A stretch of DNA of 64,000 nt, taken from positions 1,674,001 through 1,738,000 of the forward strand of contig OX328103.1 in assembly GCA_946811185.2 (NCBI GenBank), read 5' to 3'. Each line of letters begins with the position of its first letter. The first letter of the stretch is position 1. Shown here piece by piece: positions 52,116 through 62,193 of this stretch. Under the pieces are notes generated by a model. It saw only the letters and a program-made list of their open reading frames with translations. It did not search any database and was not told the DNA's origin. The stretch comes from Hippopus hippopus (lineage: Eukaryota; Mollusca; Bivalvia; Cardiida; Cardiidae). Made by a program: the position numbers and the translations under genes.

Positions 52116-54011
52116 GGATACGGATAATCCTTATTTAAAGCGTGGAGTCTGATCTTGGATCTGCTGATACCGTGAAATCATGCTAAGCTATGCTAGACTA
52201 GTCCTTGGGCGAATATTGCTTGTCTTATCTGGGTCTACAGTGTTTGTAAGTGACGGACACAACGCAATACACGATGTAGGACCACTATCAAAATTATCTT
52301 TTTCATTAACTTTGGGTTTGCTGCAAATGCCAATGCATTCTTATTTTGATGATGATGATGATGATTGTTATGGTTATCGTTATGATATAGTCTGCAGGCA
52401 TGTAGCATACTCTGCAATTATGTCGCTTATTATAATAATGATATTTTATCACAAAAAAGGACAAATCAAATAAATCAACATATTTCAAACAAGAAGGAAA
52501 GGGAACGATCGTCTGCTTGCACGAAAAGCAGATATGTTGATTTCAGGTCAAGTGTTTTGTTTACAGTGTAACACAGGACATTAAAGTCACATGTTCCATT
52601 TCTTGGTACCACAGTTTTACAAGAAAACAGAATCTCGTAGGATGGTTCACACTGAAAAATATAGTTCACCCCTAAAGGTCTTTTACAAACCGCTTTGCCT
52701 CTAGAGCAACTGTAGATTAAGATCAGACTGCACGTTTTGTGCAGATCTTTGATTTTCACTGTCCACTTTGCTTAACCATTCTGTTCCCATGAGTTTCATG
52801 AGCGCTTTTTTTTTCCTCGATTTTCCAAACGACAAAATTTTGGAGTGTACAATATTGAAAATACAGACGACAAATTAATTGCAGCATAAATGGTTATTCT
52901 GTGATTTATAGGGTAGAAAACATTTTGCGAAAAGGAGAAAATGCTGGTAACCAGCATTTTCTCCTTTTCCCCATGTTTTCAAAAGAATTCTGTAAATCTA
53001 CAGTTCTATCAATACTGTGATTTGTCAAACTATCGGGTGTTGTCTTATTTGTTTACTTTGTCCTTCGAGCTTCATTATAATTTCGTATTGGACATATTTC
53101 TGAAATAGATCAGAGGGAAACCGAAAAAAAAAGTTCTCAAAAAATATATATTACATTTCAGTCAGTCGGCTTACCTAGCGCAAGACATATTTATCACACG
53201 AGTTAATAAAAGATGGTGGTCACAGTGTAATTATATGTCTATGAGCGAATCAATTAGTGTGAAGTTTAAGCAGGGGACAAAAGTCTAGAAGTCTCCGAAC
53301 TAAAAGCATCAGCAGACAACAAAGCTAAAAAAATCTCGATAGATATGATTTGTCTTTGAAATGAGAAAAAAACACTGTGAGAAATAGAGAAATAGTTAGT
53401 TTTCAGCTTTTTCTCCTCTCCTTACTATGATTTCAAACCCCTTTTTCTGCAAAGAAACACGTGATAGTCTGATGCAAAGATTAGCACATGAGCAAAATTT
53501 TCCCTGGCTTTTTCTTCCTGTAAATGTCAAGGCAGTGCCCTTCAATCCTCTTTTTAAGAAACCATTTGAATATTGTCTAAATATTGTCCTTGTAAAAATA
53601 TCAAAGTAAATAAAGTATATAAGGTATCTTGCTTCATAGCAAATGCAATTGAATTTAAAGAATCGCAGTAGGAAATTTCTCCATTTGTTTCAATGTTTCT
53701 GTATTTATTAGCTTCTGCATCAGCTACTTTCAAGATAAAGGTTTAATACGCCCAAAACACTTACATGCCTCTTATTTGTTCAAATACGATTGGATACTTT
53801 CTAACCAACCACGCACTTGGGTTCTATATATCTCCCCGTCTCCGCACTGTGCGTGCAGATTCTCTATGAAATCATACCGACAGCATCGCAGTTTATCAAC
53901 AGCTGAGAAATAAAAATCAACTTAAATCCAGACCAGTGCTCGAAGATAAAGACAGAAATAACAAGAAAAGGTAGGATATTTTTAATATTCAATTTTTTGA
54001 ATTGTTACTAT

Positions 54012-54385
54012 GTCGTCATGCAGCTCACCTTTCGATTTATCTGTGAATTCGAAATAAAGAGTTTTGAAGTCACCGCAAACGTCTATTTGTTTAAAGGACA
54101 AATTGGTTTATCTTGTTTGTAAATAATAACAATAATAATTAGGTTTATTATGTTTAGGTTTATTATTAGGTTTATTATATTTATTATTATTAGGTTTATT
54201 ATGTTTAGGTTTATCATGTTTATTATGTTTAGGTTTATTATGTTTTTGTTTATTATTTTTAACATTAAATAGTTTTGAATTTTTTCTTTCTCGTCGTGGC
54301 TCACAATTCGAGTTATCTGTGAATTCGAATTACAGAGTATCGAGGTCACTGCAAACGTCTTTGTTTTAAGGACAAGTTGGTGTGT
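54012..54385. repeat. Diverged ~100 bp direct repeat around a TTTATTATG-rich tract
   Basis: A block containing TTATCTGTGAATTCGAA and GTCAC(C/T)GCAAACGTCT occurs at about 54012-54112 and 54290-54385. Between them is a low-complexity AGGTTTATTATGTTT tract, whose Asn/Ile-rich open frame is not a gene. Confidence 0.65.
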
Positions 54386-54899
54386 TTATCTGTAAGTACC
54401 GAACATGGCTTTACGACAATACAGAAAAAACAATACAGCAGCAGCTCTGATTGCTCGTACGAACCATCAGAACTGCCGGTTTATCGTTTTCTAAAGTCAT
54501 CCAATTCAATCAATTAAACTTTTCAGATATGTTCCAATCTGAACAGTATAGATGTAGATCAGACTGCTCACGTATTAAGTTATTGGGTAAATGTATAATC
54601 AGTATTTCACTGAACATTAGATCCACAATGCTTAGTAGTATAGATGTAGATTAGACTGCTCAATATCGAGAATTGATGTAGTCGATGAATATGTATTAAT
54701 AGTTATATATTTACCCTATCTAGCTATTTTTTAATTATCTAGCTATTTTTTTCTTATTTTTTCTTATTTTTTTTTATTTTTCCGATTTTCCATTTTATGA
54801 ATTTTACGATTTTTTGATTTCCATATTTCTACGAAAATCTATTTCCTCATAATTCTAAGAAAATAAATTTCCTCATATATCAACTCTCAGGTCATCCGG

Positions 54900-54947
54900 T
54901 TTATCCACTAACCAACGCATCGATTTATCCACTAACCAACGCATCGA
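54900..54947. repeat. Two 24 bp tandem repeats near the left end of the viral block
   Basis: TTTATCCACTAACCAACGCA plus TCGA is repeated exactly at 54900-54923 and 54924-54947. It lies about 160 bp from the polymerase stop, where a viral terminus could be. Confidence 0.7.
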
Positions 54948-55082
54948 TTAACAATTGTGCCCATTAACAATGCATCAACTAATGGGACCCATGTGTCAAC
55001 ACAGGATAAGTCTATGCATGAGGGACCATCTAATTACTATAATCATTTTACCTTAAATTCAAAAATAAAGAAGGTTTTTTAT

Positions 55083-55117
55083 AAATATAATTTAATTTGT
55101 AAAATTAAATTATATTT
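55083..55117. terminator. AT hairpin at the polymerase stop codon
   Basis: A 16 bp perfect stem (55083-55098 with 55102-55117) and a 3-base loop overlap the stop codon at 55110-55112. Its place at the 3' end of the last gene suggests transcript termination or 3' end protection, which is an inference. Confidence 0.55.
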
Positions 55118-56873
55118 TATAATGCCCCCAAGCTAAAGTATCAATCTTGTCTTCCAAAACAAACCTTTTATCATCACTTGACCCTAACGCTTTTTTGTTT
55201 AACTCTTCAGTATACATATTATGACCCTTACTTCTTAAAACAATCATCTTTCTATACTGGTCCTTTTCTGTAAGCAAACACTCTTTGTAATTATTAAAGT
55301 TTATCTCTTTCTTGATAACCGTTTTTTTAACACCTTTACATCTTTTATCTTCCTCACCATCTAAAGTTTTATAAGCATACATTTTTGCTCCTAGACCAAC
55401 AAACTCAGTCATAATCTTACCACCTAACTCATCTTTAAACTTTCCAACTACTCTCGCATTACAATCATTTTTTAAGAAATGATATTTAGGATAATTGCTT
55501 GTATCAAACATTTCAAACACATCTTTCTCCATATCCTTATACAAATTTTTAGTTTCTATTTCAAGGATAAAACTATCTGTATCAGTATAACACATTCTAA
55601 CCTTTTCACCATACTTATCTTTAAAGTAATTATAATAAGTTTTTTGCATATGTGTTTTACTAATATCTAAGATGCTTAATCCTGAGTAAATAGGTTTATC
55701 ATATTTTAACTTAGTTTTTTTCATGTGTACCGCTACTAGGTTTTCATCGAATATTGTTGTGTGACTATAGTTTGGTTTTGCTACCAATTTCCTATAACTC
55801 TCCTTACTAGAAACCAGTTCTATCGTTACTCTATTTCTCAGGTTTTCCGTAGTCTTGCCAAAGACTGAATTATTCATCAACTTAAAAAAATCTTTCTCGA
55901 AATTATTTTTAGCCGCTTTTCTTAGTGTAATGTTTGTATCAATATATGATTTAAGCCATAGGCTTTCCTCAAACTTAATTCCTCGATGTATTTTAGTAAT
56001 CTTTAAACCTAAATCAACGCATGTTTTTAAAGCTTTATGATGAATAATATAATTTTTTTTATTATTTAAGTTTGGAATAAGTTTTTCTACTTTTTCTATT
56101 TTTAAACGTTCAGGCGCTAAAGGAAAGTCATTGTGTAAATCGTGTAATTCTTTAGGATATTCTAAATCTACCTCTAATATACACGGTATTTTTTGCCAAA
56201 TTTCTAATTCTTTACCCACCATCCATTTAAAACCATGAGTAGGAAGAGGGTGACTCATTGCCCAAGGGTAAAGACTGTTTGCATCTATATATAATAAATA
56301 TTTTGATGGTTTACTAGAATCATATAATTCACCCATATCCTCATTATTTGCTCTCGCGTGTCTTTTACTACACATACTAACACCTCCTCTGATACCCTTT
56401 TCAACCATTAAAAGCATATCAGGATTAGATAAAAGCTCTAGGTTTACTTTCGTTATTTTTAATACCGCATCCCAAGCTAAACCAGGAGCAGTATAATACC
56501 AACTAGGGTCTAAGTCATAGTTTTCACAACAAACATCTCTAAAGTTTTCGAAAACATCCGCTAAAAGCAATACATCTATTTTGTTGTAAAGTTCTAAGTA
56601 ATCCTTCAACGTTTTCATATTAAAAGCTTTCCAAACCTTTTGCGCATGAGCATAATCTTCATCTGTAATTCCTTCTTTGTTCAAACTTGAGTAAAATGAT
56701 TCTTTGGGTGGTAATTTCTCTTCTTTAAGTTTATCAAATGAATCTAGGTACTCATAAGGAAAGACTCCTTTTCTCCTAACCAATGGTAGGAGATTCTTAG
56801 TGAAATATTTTGATAAAATTTTTAATTGACTTTCCTCTAAGTTGATTGAAAGTTTATCTAAACTAGAACTCAT
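55110..56873 (-). CDS. Polymerase fragment: exonuclease III motif and polymerase domain
   Basis: This is an intact 587-codon frame, open upstream to the second break. Exonuclease motif III is Y96-D100, a GIRGG motif linking exonuclease and polymerase is at 160-164, motif A at 195-203, motif B at 331-339 and motif C at 429-435. All catalytic aspartates are present. Confidence 0.88.
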   Translation of the reverse strand: MSSSLDKLSINLEESQLKILSKYFTKNLLPLVRRKGVFPYEYLDSFDKLKEEKLPPKESFYSSLNKEGITDEDYAHAQKVWKAFNMKTLKDYLELYNKIDVLLLADVFENFRDVCCENYDLDPSWYYTAPGLAWDAVLKITKVNLELLSNPDMLLMVEKGIRGGVSMCSKRHARANNEDMGELYDSSKPSKYLLYIDANSLYPWAMSHPLPTHGFKWMVGKELEIWQKIPCILEVDLEYPKELHDLHNDFPLAPERLKIEKVEKLIPNLNNKKNYIIHHKALKTCVDLGLKITKIHRGIKFEESLWLKSYIDTNITLRKAAKNNFEKDFFKLMNNSVFGKTTENLRNRVTIELVSSKESYRKLVAKPNYSHTTIFDENLVAVHMKKTKLKYDKPIYSGLSILDISKTHMQKTYYNYFKDKYGEKVRMCYTDTDSFILEIETKNLYKDMEKDVFEMFDTSNYPKYHFLKNDCNARVVGKFKDELGGKIMTEFVGLGAKMYAYKTLDGEEDKRCKGVKKTVIKKEINFNNYKECLLTEKDQYRKMIVLRSKGHNMYTEELNKKALGSSDDKRFVLEDKIDTLAWGHYKI

Positions 56874-56920
56874 AAACTTAAAACTATCAAGGAATCTAAT
56901 TTTATGGTTTATATTTTTTC

Positions 56921-58273
56921 CTACCCAAATGTCTTTACTAAAACTAATATATTTCTCTTCATTATTTGGAATACACTCAATCTTCCCATCAGATTTACCA
57001 AGACATTTAATAAAAAGATGAGAGTATATCCACTAAGATTATGAAGGTATACAGGTGTGAAGTTAGGATTTTTAGCTTTTAGGTTACATTCATTATGCGC
57101 GGCGCCTCTATATTTACCTGTAAAATGACAATGGTCTTTTACTCTAAGATTATCTTTTATAAACTTATTACCACAAATCCAACAGCGTGTTTGTTGTGTA
57201 TGTTTTATTTCTTCCTCTCTCGTAATTTCAATAGGTTTTGGGTTTTGGTGATATTGTTGATGAATTTCTTGTATATCATCTTTTAACCATTTTATAAAAA
57301 CTTCCTCAGCATTTTCTCCAACATAACTTCTTTTTATAGGAGCACACACAACATCGTCAAAACATTTTATAATATAGTAAAAACTACAAGGTACATGCTT
57401 TTGACGTTGTATAGTATAACTTTTTTCTGGGTTTGGTTGGCATGTGTGTATTGGTTCCAAAACACTTTCAAAATCAGCGTATACAACAAAGGGAACCTCA
57501 AGTTTTCTAGCATGGTTTTCAAAAGCTAACATGGTACCTGGTTTTGGCATCTCTAAAGTAATAGGTTCGTGTTCATTACAATATTGTTTATGTTTTTCCA
57601 AAAGTTCTTTACTACCAAAGTGATTCATACATTGTTTGCAATATTCTATACCACCATTACCACTTACTTGTTTTCTCACTAAACTATTAAATTTTTTTAT
57701 GAGGGTATAGTGCATGTTTTCCTCATCTTTAATAAAAAGAAGGTCAACATGTTTACTTTTTTCACATTTTGTAAGCCTAAGAGGATAAATATATTCCTTA
57801 TATCCATATACGTTTACACTAATTTCAAGATTTTGTTTTTCAAACTTATCAATATCCCTAAGCGAAACAGGACTCTCTATTCCCTCCATGTTTACACTAC
57901 TTTCCTTCTTTTGCAAAGCCTTGTCAACTATTTCTGCATTATGCTCTTTAGGGTTTAATGCTCTTAAAACACACCATAAAAAGCATTTGTCATCTTTATT
58001 TTTCATATTGATAACTGCTTTTTTGTTAGCAATCCATCTTGGTAAAGGTAACCAACCATTAGCTCTTAAAGGAACATAAGCAGCTGTATGTAGTTCTAAC
58101 CGCACTATACTTTCAAAAGTCCAACCACTACCTTCTCTTTGGAACTTAGCTAAATTTTCTAAAACTTCATCTATCATTCTATTCAACAAATCCTCTATTT
58201 CTCCCCCGTTTAAATTTAAATGTTGACTACTATGAAAAGCACGTTCAGCAGGACCTTGGTCAATATCTGTCAT
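56921..58273 (-). CDS. Polymerase fragment: protease-like region, zinc modules, start of exonuclease
   Basis: This is the longest intact piece of the N-terminal half (450 codons from the first ATG). The frame is open upstream to about 58600 without an ATG, so 58273 is not the natural start. Visible are C97 and H188 in the OTU-like region, a zinc finger with C212, C215, H228 and C232, exonuclease motif I at D267/E269, and C364/C367 of the second zinc module. The last ~35 residues are out of frame and not part of the protein. Confidence 0.8.
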   Translation of the reverse strand: MTDIDQGPAERAFHSSQHLNLNGGEIEDLLNRMIDEVLENLAKFQREGSGWTFESIVRLELHTAAYVPLRANGWLPLPRWIANKKAVINMKNKDDKCFLWCVLRALNPKEHNAEIVDKALQKKESSVNMEGIESPVSLRDIDKFEKQNLEISVNVYGYKEYIYPLRLTKCEKSKHVDLLFIKDEENMHYTLIKKFNSLVRKQVSGNGGIEYCKQCMNHFGSKELLEKHKQYCNEHEPITLEMPKPGTMLAFENHARKLEVPFVVYADFESVLEPIHTCQPNPEKSYTIQRQKHVPCSFYYIIKCFDDVVCAPIKRSYVGENAEEVFIKWLKDDIQEIHQQYHQNPKPIEITREEEIKHTQQTRCWICGNKFIKDNLRVKDHCHFTGKYRGAAHNECNLKAKNPNFTPVYLHNLSGYTLIFLLNVLVNLMGRLSVFQIMKRNILVLVKTFG

Positions 58274-58702
58274 TAACCTTAATTTACACCTAAGTACAAG
58301 TTTTACCTTTGTTTGTAAATTATTTTGAAGAATGTTTATAAGAGGAATCCACGTTTCTGTGAAAAATCTTTGTGGGTTATAATTTTCTCTACCCTCTATA
58401 ACATATTGACTAGCATACTCTCTAAATGCGGATTGAGAAGCTGTAATCTCAAACGGTTGTCTTGGAGGGTAATTTTGTCTAACATGTTCAACAATTTCAT
58501 CGAAAACTTGTGGTAGCTGTTCTTCAGCTACATTATTAGTTAACCAATTACTAAAATTATTGATTCTTCGTTGAACCGGTTCAGTATAACATTTGCTATA
58601 GCTCTTCTAACACCTGATGCAGCTTGTCTAGCTATATTTGAAATTCTATTAAGCCAACTCATTTTATAAAGTAAATATATTTTTCTTAATCTATATATCA
58701 AA

Positions 58703-58738
58703 AATTTTATTATATCTGCGTATAAATATAATAAAATT
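58703..58738. terminator. AT hairpin between the SAP-domain gene and the polymerase gene
   Basis: AATTTTATTATAT at 58703-58715 is perfectly inverted at 58726-58738 around a 10-base loop. The right arm overlaps the stop codon of the upstream gene, as at the polymerase stop. Confidence 0.55.
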
Positions 58739-59075
58739 ACTGAATGTTAATCCTATATTTATCTTTCCAAACCCTTCCATTCCAATTCTCAATCGTTTGT
58801 GGACAGCGGTCTATAAATTGACCTGCCTTATAAATCGATGGAAAGGTTTTTATTTCTCCAGTTTCAACATCCTCTAAACTAACTTTCTTAGGATTATACA
58901 TAATAGTTTTTAATCTATCAAACTTAGGGTCTTTGCTTTTTTCTTTTTTAGGTGATTCATTTGGGAACAATCCATGTTCTTTCACCAACTCAACTAAACG
59001 CTTTTTATCCCAGTATGAGTAGAAATTTATATTATTTTCTTTAAGAATGTTTTTTAAATCTGTAACCTTTATCAT
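58737..59075 (-). CDS. SAP-domain and NUMOD1-like DNA-binding protein
   Basis: The 112-residue protein starts with a SAP motif (residues 1-40: helix VTDLKNILKENN, then YWDKKRLVELVKEHGL), a known DNA-binding helix pair. Residues about 65-112 (VSLEDVETGEIKTFPSIYKA and an ending KYRINI) have the layout of NUMOD1, a helix-turn-helix module usually attached to homing endonucleases. No nuclease domain is present. It lies between capsid and polymerase genes on the same strand. A role in genome binding or packaging is an inference. Confidence 0.65.
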   Translation of the reverse strand: MIKVTDLKNILKENNINFYSYWDKKRLVELVKEHGLFPNESPKKEKSKDPKFDRLKTIMYNPKKVSLEDVETGEIKTFPSIYKAGQFIDRCPQTIENWNGRVWKDKYRINIQ

Positions 59076-59097
59076 TTTTATATAGGAAAAAAAAATC

Positions 59098-60384
59098 TTA
59101 ATACACTACACTCATTTTATTTCCATCAGACTGGAAGTTAATTAACCTATCACTAATAGTGACAGCATATGCCTCTGTGTTCGCAAGCACATTTTCAGTA
59201 AAATATGCTTTGATTTGGATATCAGTGACAGAGTATTTTAATCTCTCACTCTGTTTGGAAACATCAAACAAAAACAAAGGATAAAGGGTTTTATAATCTG
59301 AGGGAGTAATGTTAGGGTTTGACACCATTTCATCCATGTTATAAAACTTAGACCTAAATAAAGCAGCGTCACCATACATTCTACTGAATTGGTTCGCACG
59401 AAAATCAAGATTATAATCAACAGCGGGATATCTATTAGAATTTAACGTAACATAAATGTTTTTAACGTTTCTATGGTCAAATATGGCTGGATTTTGTTGT
59501 TGATTACCACTTTTACCAGTCTGAAAGCCAACAATGATAAAACGTGGCACTTCAGGTGATGATTTAACAGAAAGTCTCCAAGTAAATGATGTTGACTCGG
59601 GGACCGCGATAGAGTCGCACTGCCTCATTCTATGTCCAACCGGTATTTTTTCTTTTTTCTCAATAATTTTATAAAGTTGCATTTTCTCTTCATCTGCGGG
59701 TAGCACGTGAGGTATAAACCAAGATACTCTAAGTAAATTAATTCTACCATCAGCAGGAGCAGCACCATCTCGAAAGACCGCATCATTATCATCATTTCTC
59801 GTTAATGTGAGAGTTTGCTTCATTCCATACAATATCTTATCATAATCATCACAAAAACCAAATATATGTTTTAATGGAACTCTGAAGCTAAAGGTACCTC
59901 TTGGAAGAGGGTCATTAATAATATAATTTCTTCTTACAACAAAACCAGTGTTTCCACCAGCTGCTGCGGCTGCCGTATCTTTATACCAACATTGATTTAA
60001 CCCTTGCGATTTAGAGAAATCATCCGGATATTTTAACAAACCAAGCATTGTAGTAGCCTGACCAGGATACAATACAGATTCAATCTCCATACCCGAAAGT
60101 TGATACTTAATATTTTTAAAAAGATACATGAGACCATTGTTTGTTAAAGAAATATTAGTGTTAGCATCGTAAACTGCTCCAGTATCACTTCTTACTAATT
60201 CACCTATAATAAGTAAATAACTCTCACTAGGATGAGTAAAAATATCTTGAGTCTCAATGTTAATCCTAATTTCTCCTCCTGAGTTGTTGAGATTGGTACC
60301 AGTGATTGGTTCATACTCATGGTGTTCATACTCAGCAATACTATCATCTTTTAAAATTGGTTCGGTGATTTTTAAAATGTCCAT
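59098..60384 (-). CDS. Probable double-jelly-roll major capsid protein
   Basis: The 428-residue intact frame is the largest structural-looking protein of the block. It is beta-rich with no membrane segment or signal peptide. It resembles in length and composition the capsid proteins of endogenous Polinton-like viruses of invertebrates (blocks EPITGTNLNNSGGEIRINIE and LPRGTFSFRVPLKHIFGF). The family fold is two jelly rolls forming trimeric capsomers. Assignment rests on remembered family resemblance and gene order, not on a catalytic motif. Confidence 0.7.
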   Translation of the reverse strand: MDILKITEPILKDDSIAEYEHHEYEPITGTNLNNSGGEIRINIETQDIFTHPSESYLLIIGELVRSDTGAVYDANTNISLTNNGLMYLFKNIKYQLSGMEIESVLYPGQATTMLGLLKYPDDFSKSQGLNQCWYKDTAAAAAGGNTGFVVRRNYIINDPLPRGTFSFRVPLKHIFGFCDDYDKILYGMKQTLTLTRNDDNDAVFRDGAAPADGRINLLRVSWFIPHVLPADEEKMQLYKIIEKKEKIPVGHRMRQCDSIAVPESTSFTWRLSVKSSPEVPRFIIVGFQTGKSGNQQQNPAIFDHRNVKNIYVTLNSNRYPAVDYNLDFRANQFSRMYGDAALFRSKFYNMDEMVSNPNITPSDYKTLYPLFLFDVSKQSERLKYSVTDIQIKAYFTENVLANTEAYAVTISDRLINFQSDGNKMSVVY

Positions 60385-60393
60385 TTTATAATA

Positions 60394-60431
60394 ACAATTA
60401 TAATTTTAAATGAGATAAAAATTATAATTGT
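60394..60431. terminator. AT hairpin between the 115-residue protein gene and the capsid gene
   Basis: ACAATTATAATTTT at 60394-60407 is perfectly inverted at 60418-60431 with a 10-base loop. It lies 6 bases past the upstream stop and 10 bases before the capsid ATG. Confidence 0.55.
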
Positions 60432-60436
60432 GTTAC

Positions 60437-60784
60437 TTAAATTTCTAACCAAAGCTGGGGAAAAGACTTATTTTCATTATTAACAAACACACCTTCAAGT
60501 TTAATTATTTTTAAGGTTTCCAGTTTAGTTTTAGGATAAACTCTATTACCATATACAAGTGTTATTCCCCACTTTTGTAAATATTCATTCACCTTTTCCT
60601 CAATCTCTTTCATCTTGATTACTTTTTCGGGAGATAACTTCACAACAGCTTTTTTATAACCATATTTCGTTTTATTAATTTCGAGGATTTCACAATCTTT
60701 TATGTTTAAAGATGCACCTACTATAGTAATAGAACTAGTATTGTATTTTTTATAATCTACACGATTAAATTTTAATATAGACAT
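60437..60784 (-). CDS. Small viral protein, 115 residues, unknown function
   Basis: The protein is lysine-rich and alternates predicted strands (SSITIVGASLNIKDCEI, KTKYGYKKAVVKLS) with one helix (MKEIEEKVNEYLQKWG). The size and strand-rich layout are compatible with an OB-fold single-strand DNA-binding protein, but no motif proves this. It sits directly upstream of the capsid gene. Confidence 0.55.
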   Translation of the reverse strand: MSILKFNRVDYKKYNTSSITIVGASLNIKDCEILEINKTKYGYKKAVVKLSPEKVIKMKEIEEKVNEYLQKWGITLVYGNRVYPKTKLETLKIIKLEGVFVNNENKSFPQLWLEI

Positions 60785-60837
60785 TCTCTTTTTTATAAGT
60801 AATATAATTTCTTTAACTTATTTATATTTTTTTTTCT

Positions 60838-61236
60838 TCATACTATTTTAATACCCGCTCCACTGTTTAATCTTTTAACTAAGTCTTGAATAGCAATGGC
60901 ACTTCCATCTATTAATGTGCTAATGTTTTGCGTTTTAGGAGTATCGGGGGGTGGTATTGTCGTGTTATATTTTTGTAAAATTTGCTTCGATTTTGGTGTT
61001 AAAGCTTTTGTAACTAATTTCTTTCCTACATCTACAACCGCACTTTTTCCAACCTCTAAAGCTTTCTTTGCACCTTCCTTAGCTACACTCTTTCCTACAT
61101 CAAGGGCAGAAGACGCAATTTGTTTAGCTGCACTACTAGTAAAAAGCCTCGCTAAAAAGTTAGCAACACTATCAAAGATTCCGGAACCACCGTATGAATA
61201 CCTTTTTTTAAATCCGTGTTTCTTAGTGATTATCAT
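60838..61236 (-). CDS. Small basic amphipathic protein, pX/pVI-like candidate
   Basis: The 132-residue protein has a basic N-terminus (KKHGFKKRYSYGGSG), then an amphipathic helix (IFDSVANFLARLFTSSAA) and Lys/Ala repeats (EGAKKALEVGKSAVVDVGKK). Adenovirus and adintovirus minor core or membrane-lytic proteins have a similar make-up. The assignment is by composition and context only. Confidence 0.55.
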   Translation of the reverse strand: MIITKKHGFKKRYSYGGSGIFDSVANFLARLFTSSAAKQIASSALDVGKSVAKEGAKKALEVGKSAVVDVGKKLVTKALTPKSKQILQKYNTTIPPPDTPKTQNISTLIDGSAIAIQDLVKRLNSGAGIKIV

Positions 61237-61240
61237 CTTT

Positions 61241-62134
61241 TTATAGTATAGACATTAAATTTTTATAAGCGTGTGAATTTAAAACACCTTGTCTTTTTAA
61301 TTCATCACAAATGCTTACTACCTCATTTCTTACACCTGTATTACCTGCTTCTTTACTTGCCATCAACAGGTCTAGTCTTTCTAGTAATGTGTTAGGGTTA
61401 GATGGGATAACAATGATACCCTTTCCTTCATGCTTTTTCCTATTATACCAAATATACCTAAGAAGTTTAATCCATTTTTCCCCTCTAGAACTTTTAGGAT
61501 ATGGATTATCCGGGTCGTTATTTCGATGAAGAGCGCTGGTTCGTCTCATTAAATCTGAATAATTTGTAAAATCCTTATCATCATAAATATTTTCATTTGG
61601 TTCTTTAGCAACAATTAACTCCCATAAACCAGGTGTTCCCATATACGTCTCTGTACCAAGAACAATATCATCCTCCTCAATTATGACCATTTTGCGACCA
61701 ATATAAAATTTACCATTTTTATCATATAATCCCCATGTTCTATCAACATCATCTTTACTAAGAAATTTTGTTAGATACTCCCTCGCAAGTGGTCCGATGA
61801 AAAATGTACCTTGATATTCATCCAATTTCCTTTCCTCAATAGGTGGTTTTTCTTCAGAGGAATAAGCTTCTATTGATGGATAAGCTGGTAGATTAATAGC
61901 TTGTGGTAACTGTTCGATACCTTCTTTAATAGGTTTAAGTCCCTCTGTAATCTCCTTTGTTGTAGCTTTTTGCGTTTCGATAACAGGTTTAAAAAACTTT
62001 GACAAATCGGTTTGAAGTTGTTGTTCACCTGCTCTCTCTGCTAGTAGATTATCCCGAATCTTCTTTTTCGTTTCGAGATACTCTTTTACAATTAAGTCTC
62101 TTTTTGCAGGGTCAGTTATTTTTAGAAATGACAT
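61241..62134 (-). CDS. DUF8207-like viral protein
   Basis: The 297-residue intact frame has a charged, helical N-terminal third (coiled-coil-like) and a conserved C-terminal two-thirds with FIGPLAREYLTKF, WGLYDKNGKFYIGRK, GTPGLWELIV and SSRGEKWIKLLRYIW. I associate these blocks with DUF8207, found beside this capsid and polymerase in invertebrate genomes. No enzymatic motif is seen. Its stop lies 4 bases before the next ATG, suggesting shared transcription. Confidence 0.65.
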   Translation of the reverse strand: MSFLKITDPAKRDLIVKEYLETKKKIRDNLLAERAGEQQLQTDLSKFFKPVIETQKATTKEITEGLKPIKEGIEQLPQAINLPAYPSIEAYSSEEKPPIEERKLDEYQGTFFIGPLAREYLTKFLSKDDVDRTWGLYDKNGKFYIGRKMVIIEEDDIVLGTETYMGTPGLWELIVAKEPNENIYDDKDFTNYSDLMRRTSALHRNNDPDNPYPKSSRGEKWIKLLRYIWYNRKKHEGKGIIVIPSNPNTLLERLDLLMASKEAGNTGVRNEVVSICDELKRQGVLNSHAYKNLMSIL

Positions 62135-62193
62135 TTTTAATTAGCAACATATTTTTTTTAACGTAGATTTTGTAATAGTTTTTGTAACAATTT

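Larger units (their letters stand above)
46374..54880. other. Upstream of HAUS4 to the viral block
   Basis: This should contain the first HAUS4 exon and promoter, which I could not place. It holds the foldback element (48236-49141), a partial SINE near 49960-50150, a short palindromic element (50534-50595), a truncated 273 bp MITE (about 50970-51160), the GTGCGCAC palindrome (51451-52115), a palindromic element near 52712, a hairpin MITE core near 52910-52980 and a direct repeat (54012-54112 with 54290-54385). No supported gene is seen. Confidence 0.5.
55110..58662 (-). pseudogene. Protein-primed type B DNA polymerase of an endogenous Polinton-like virus, two frame breaks
   Basis: The gene spans about 1,184 codons from an ATG at 58662 to the stop at 55110, but is divided among three frames. 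The first break lies at about 58573-58607 and the second at about 57005-57035. Order of parts: an N-terminal extension; a region with a Cys/His pair resembling OTU-like proteases; a CxxC...HxxxC zinc finger; exonuclease motif I (D.E in YADFES); a second CxxC zinc module resembling endonuclease VII; exonuclease motif III (YNKID); and polymerase motifs A (DANSLYP), B (KLMNNSVFG) and C (YTDTDSF). Exonuclease motif II falls at the second break. Viral polymerases of this type copy linear genomes from a protein primer. All motif residues seen are intact, so the breaks may be recent or assembly errors. Confidence 0.85.

Noticed and set aside
54083..54349. Asn/Ile-repeat protein on the minus strand
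   Set aside because: It translates a low-complexity TTTATTATG tract.
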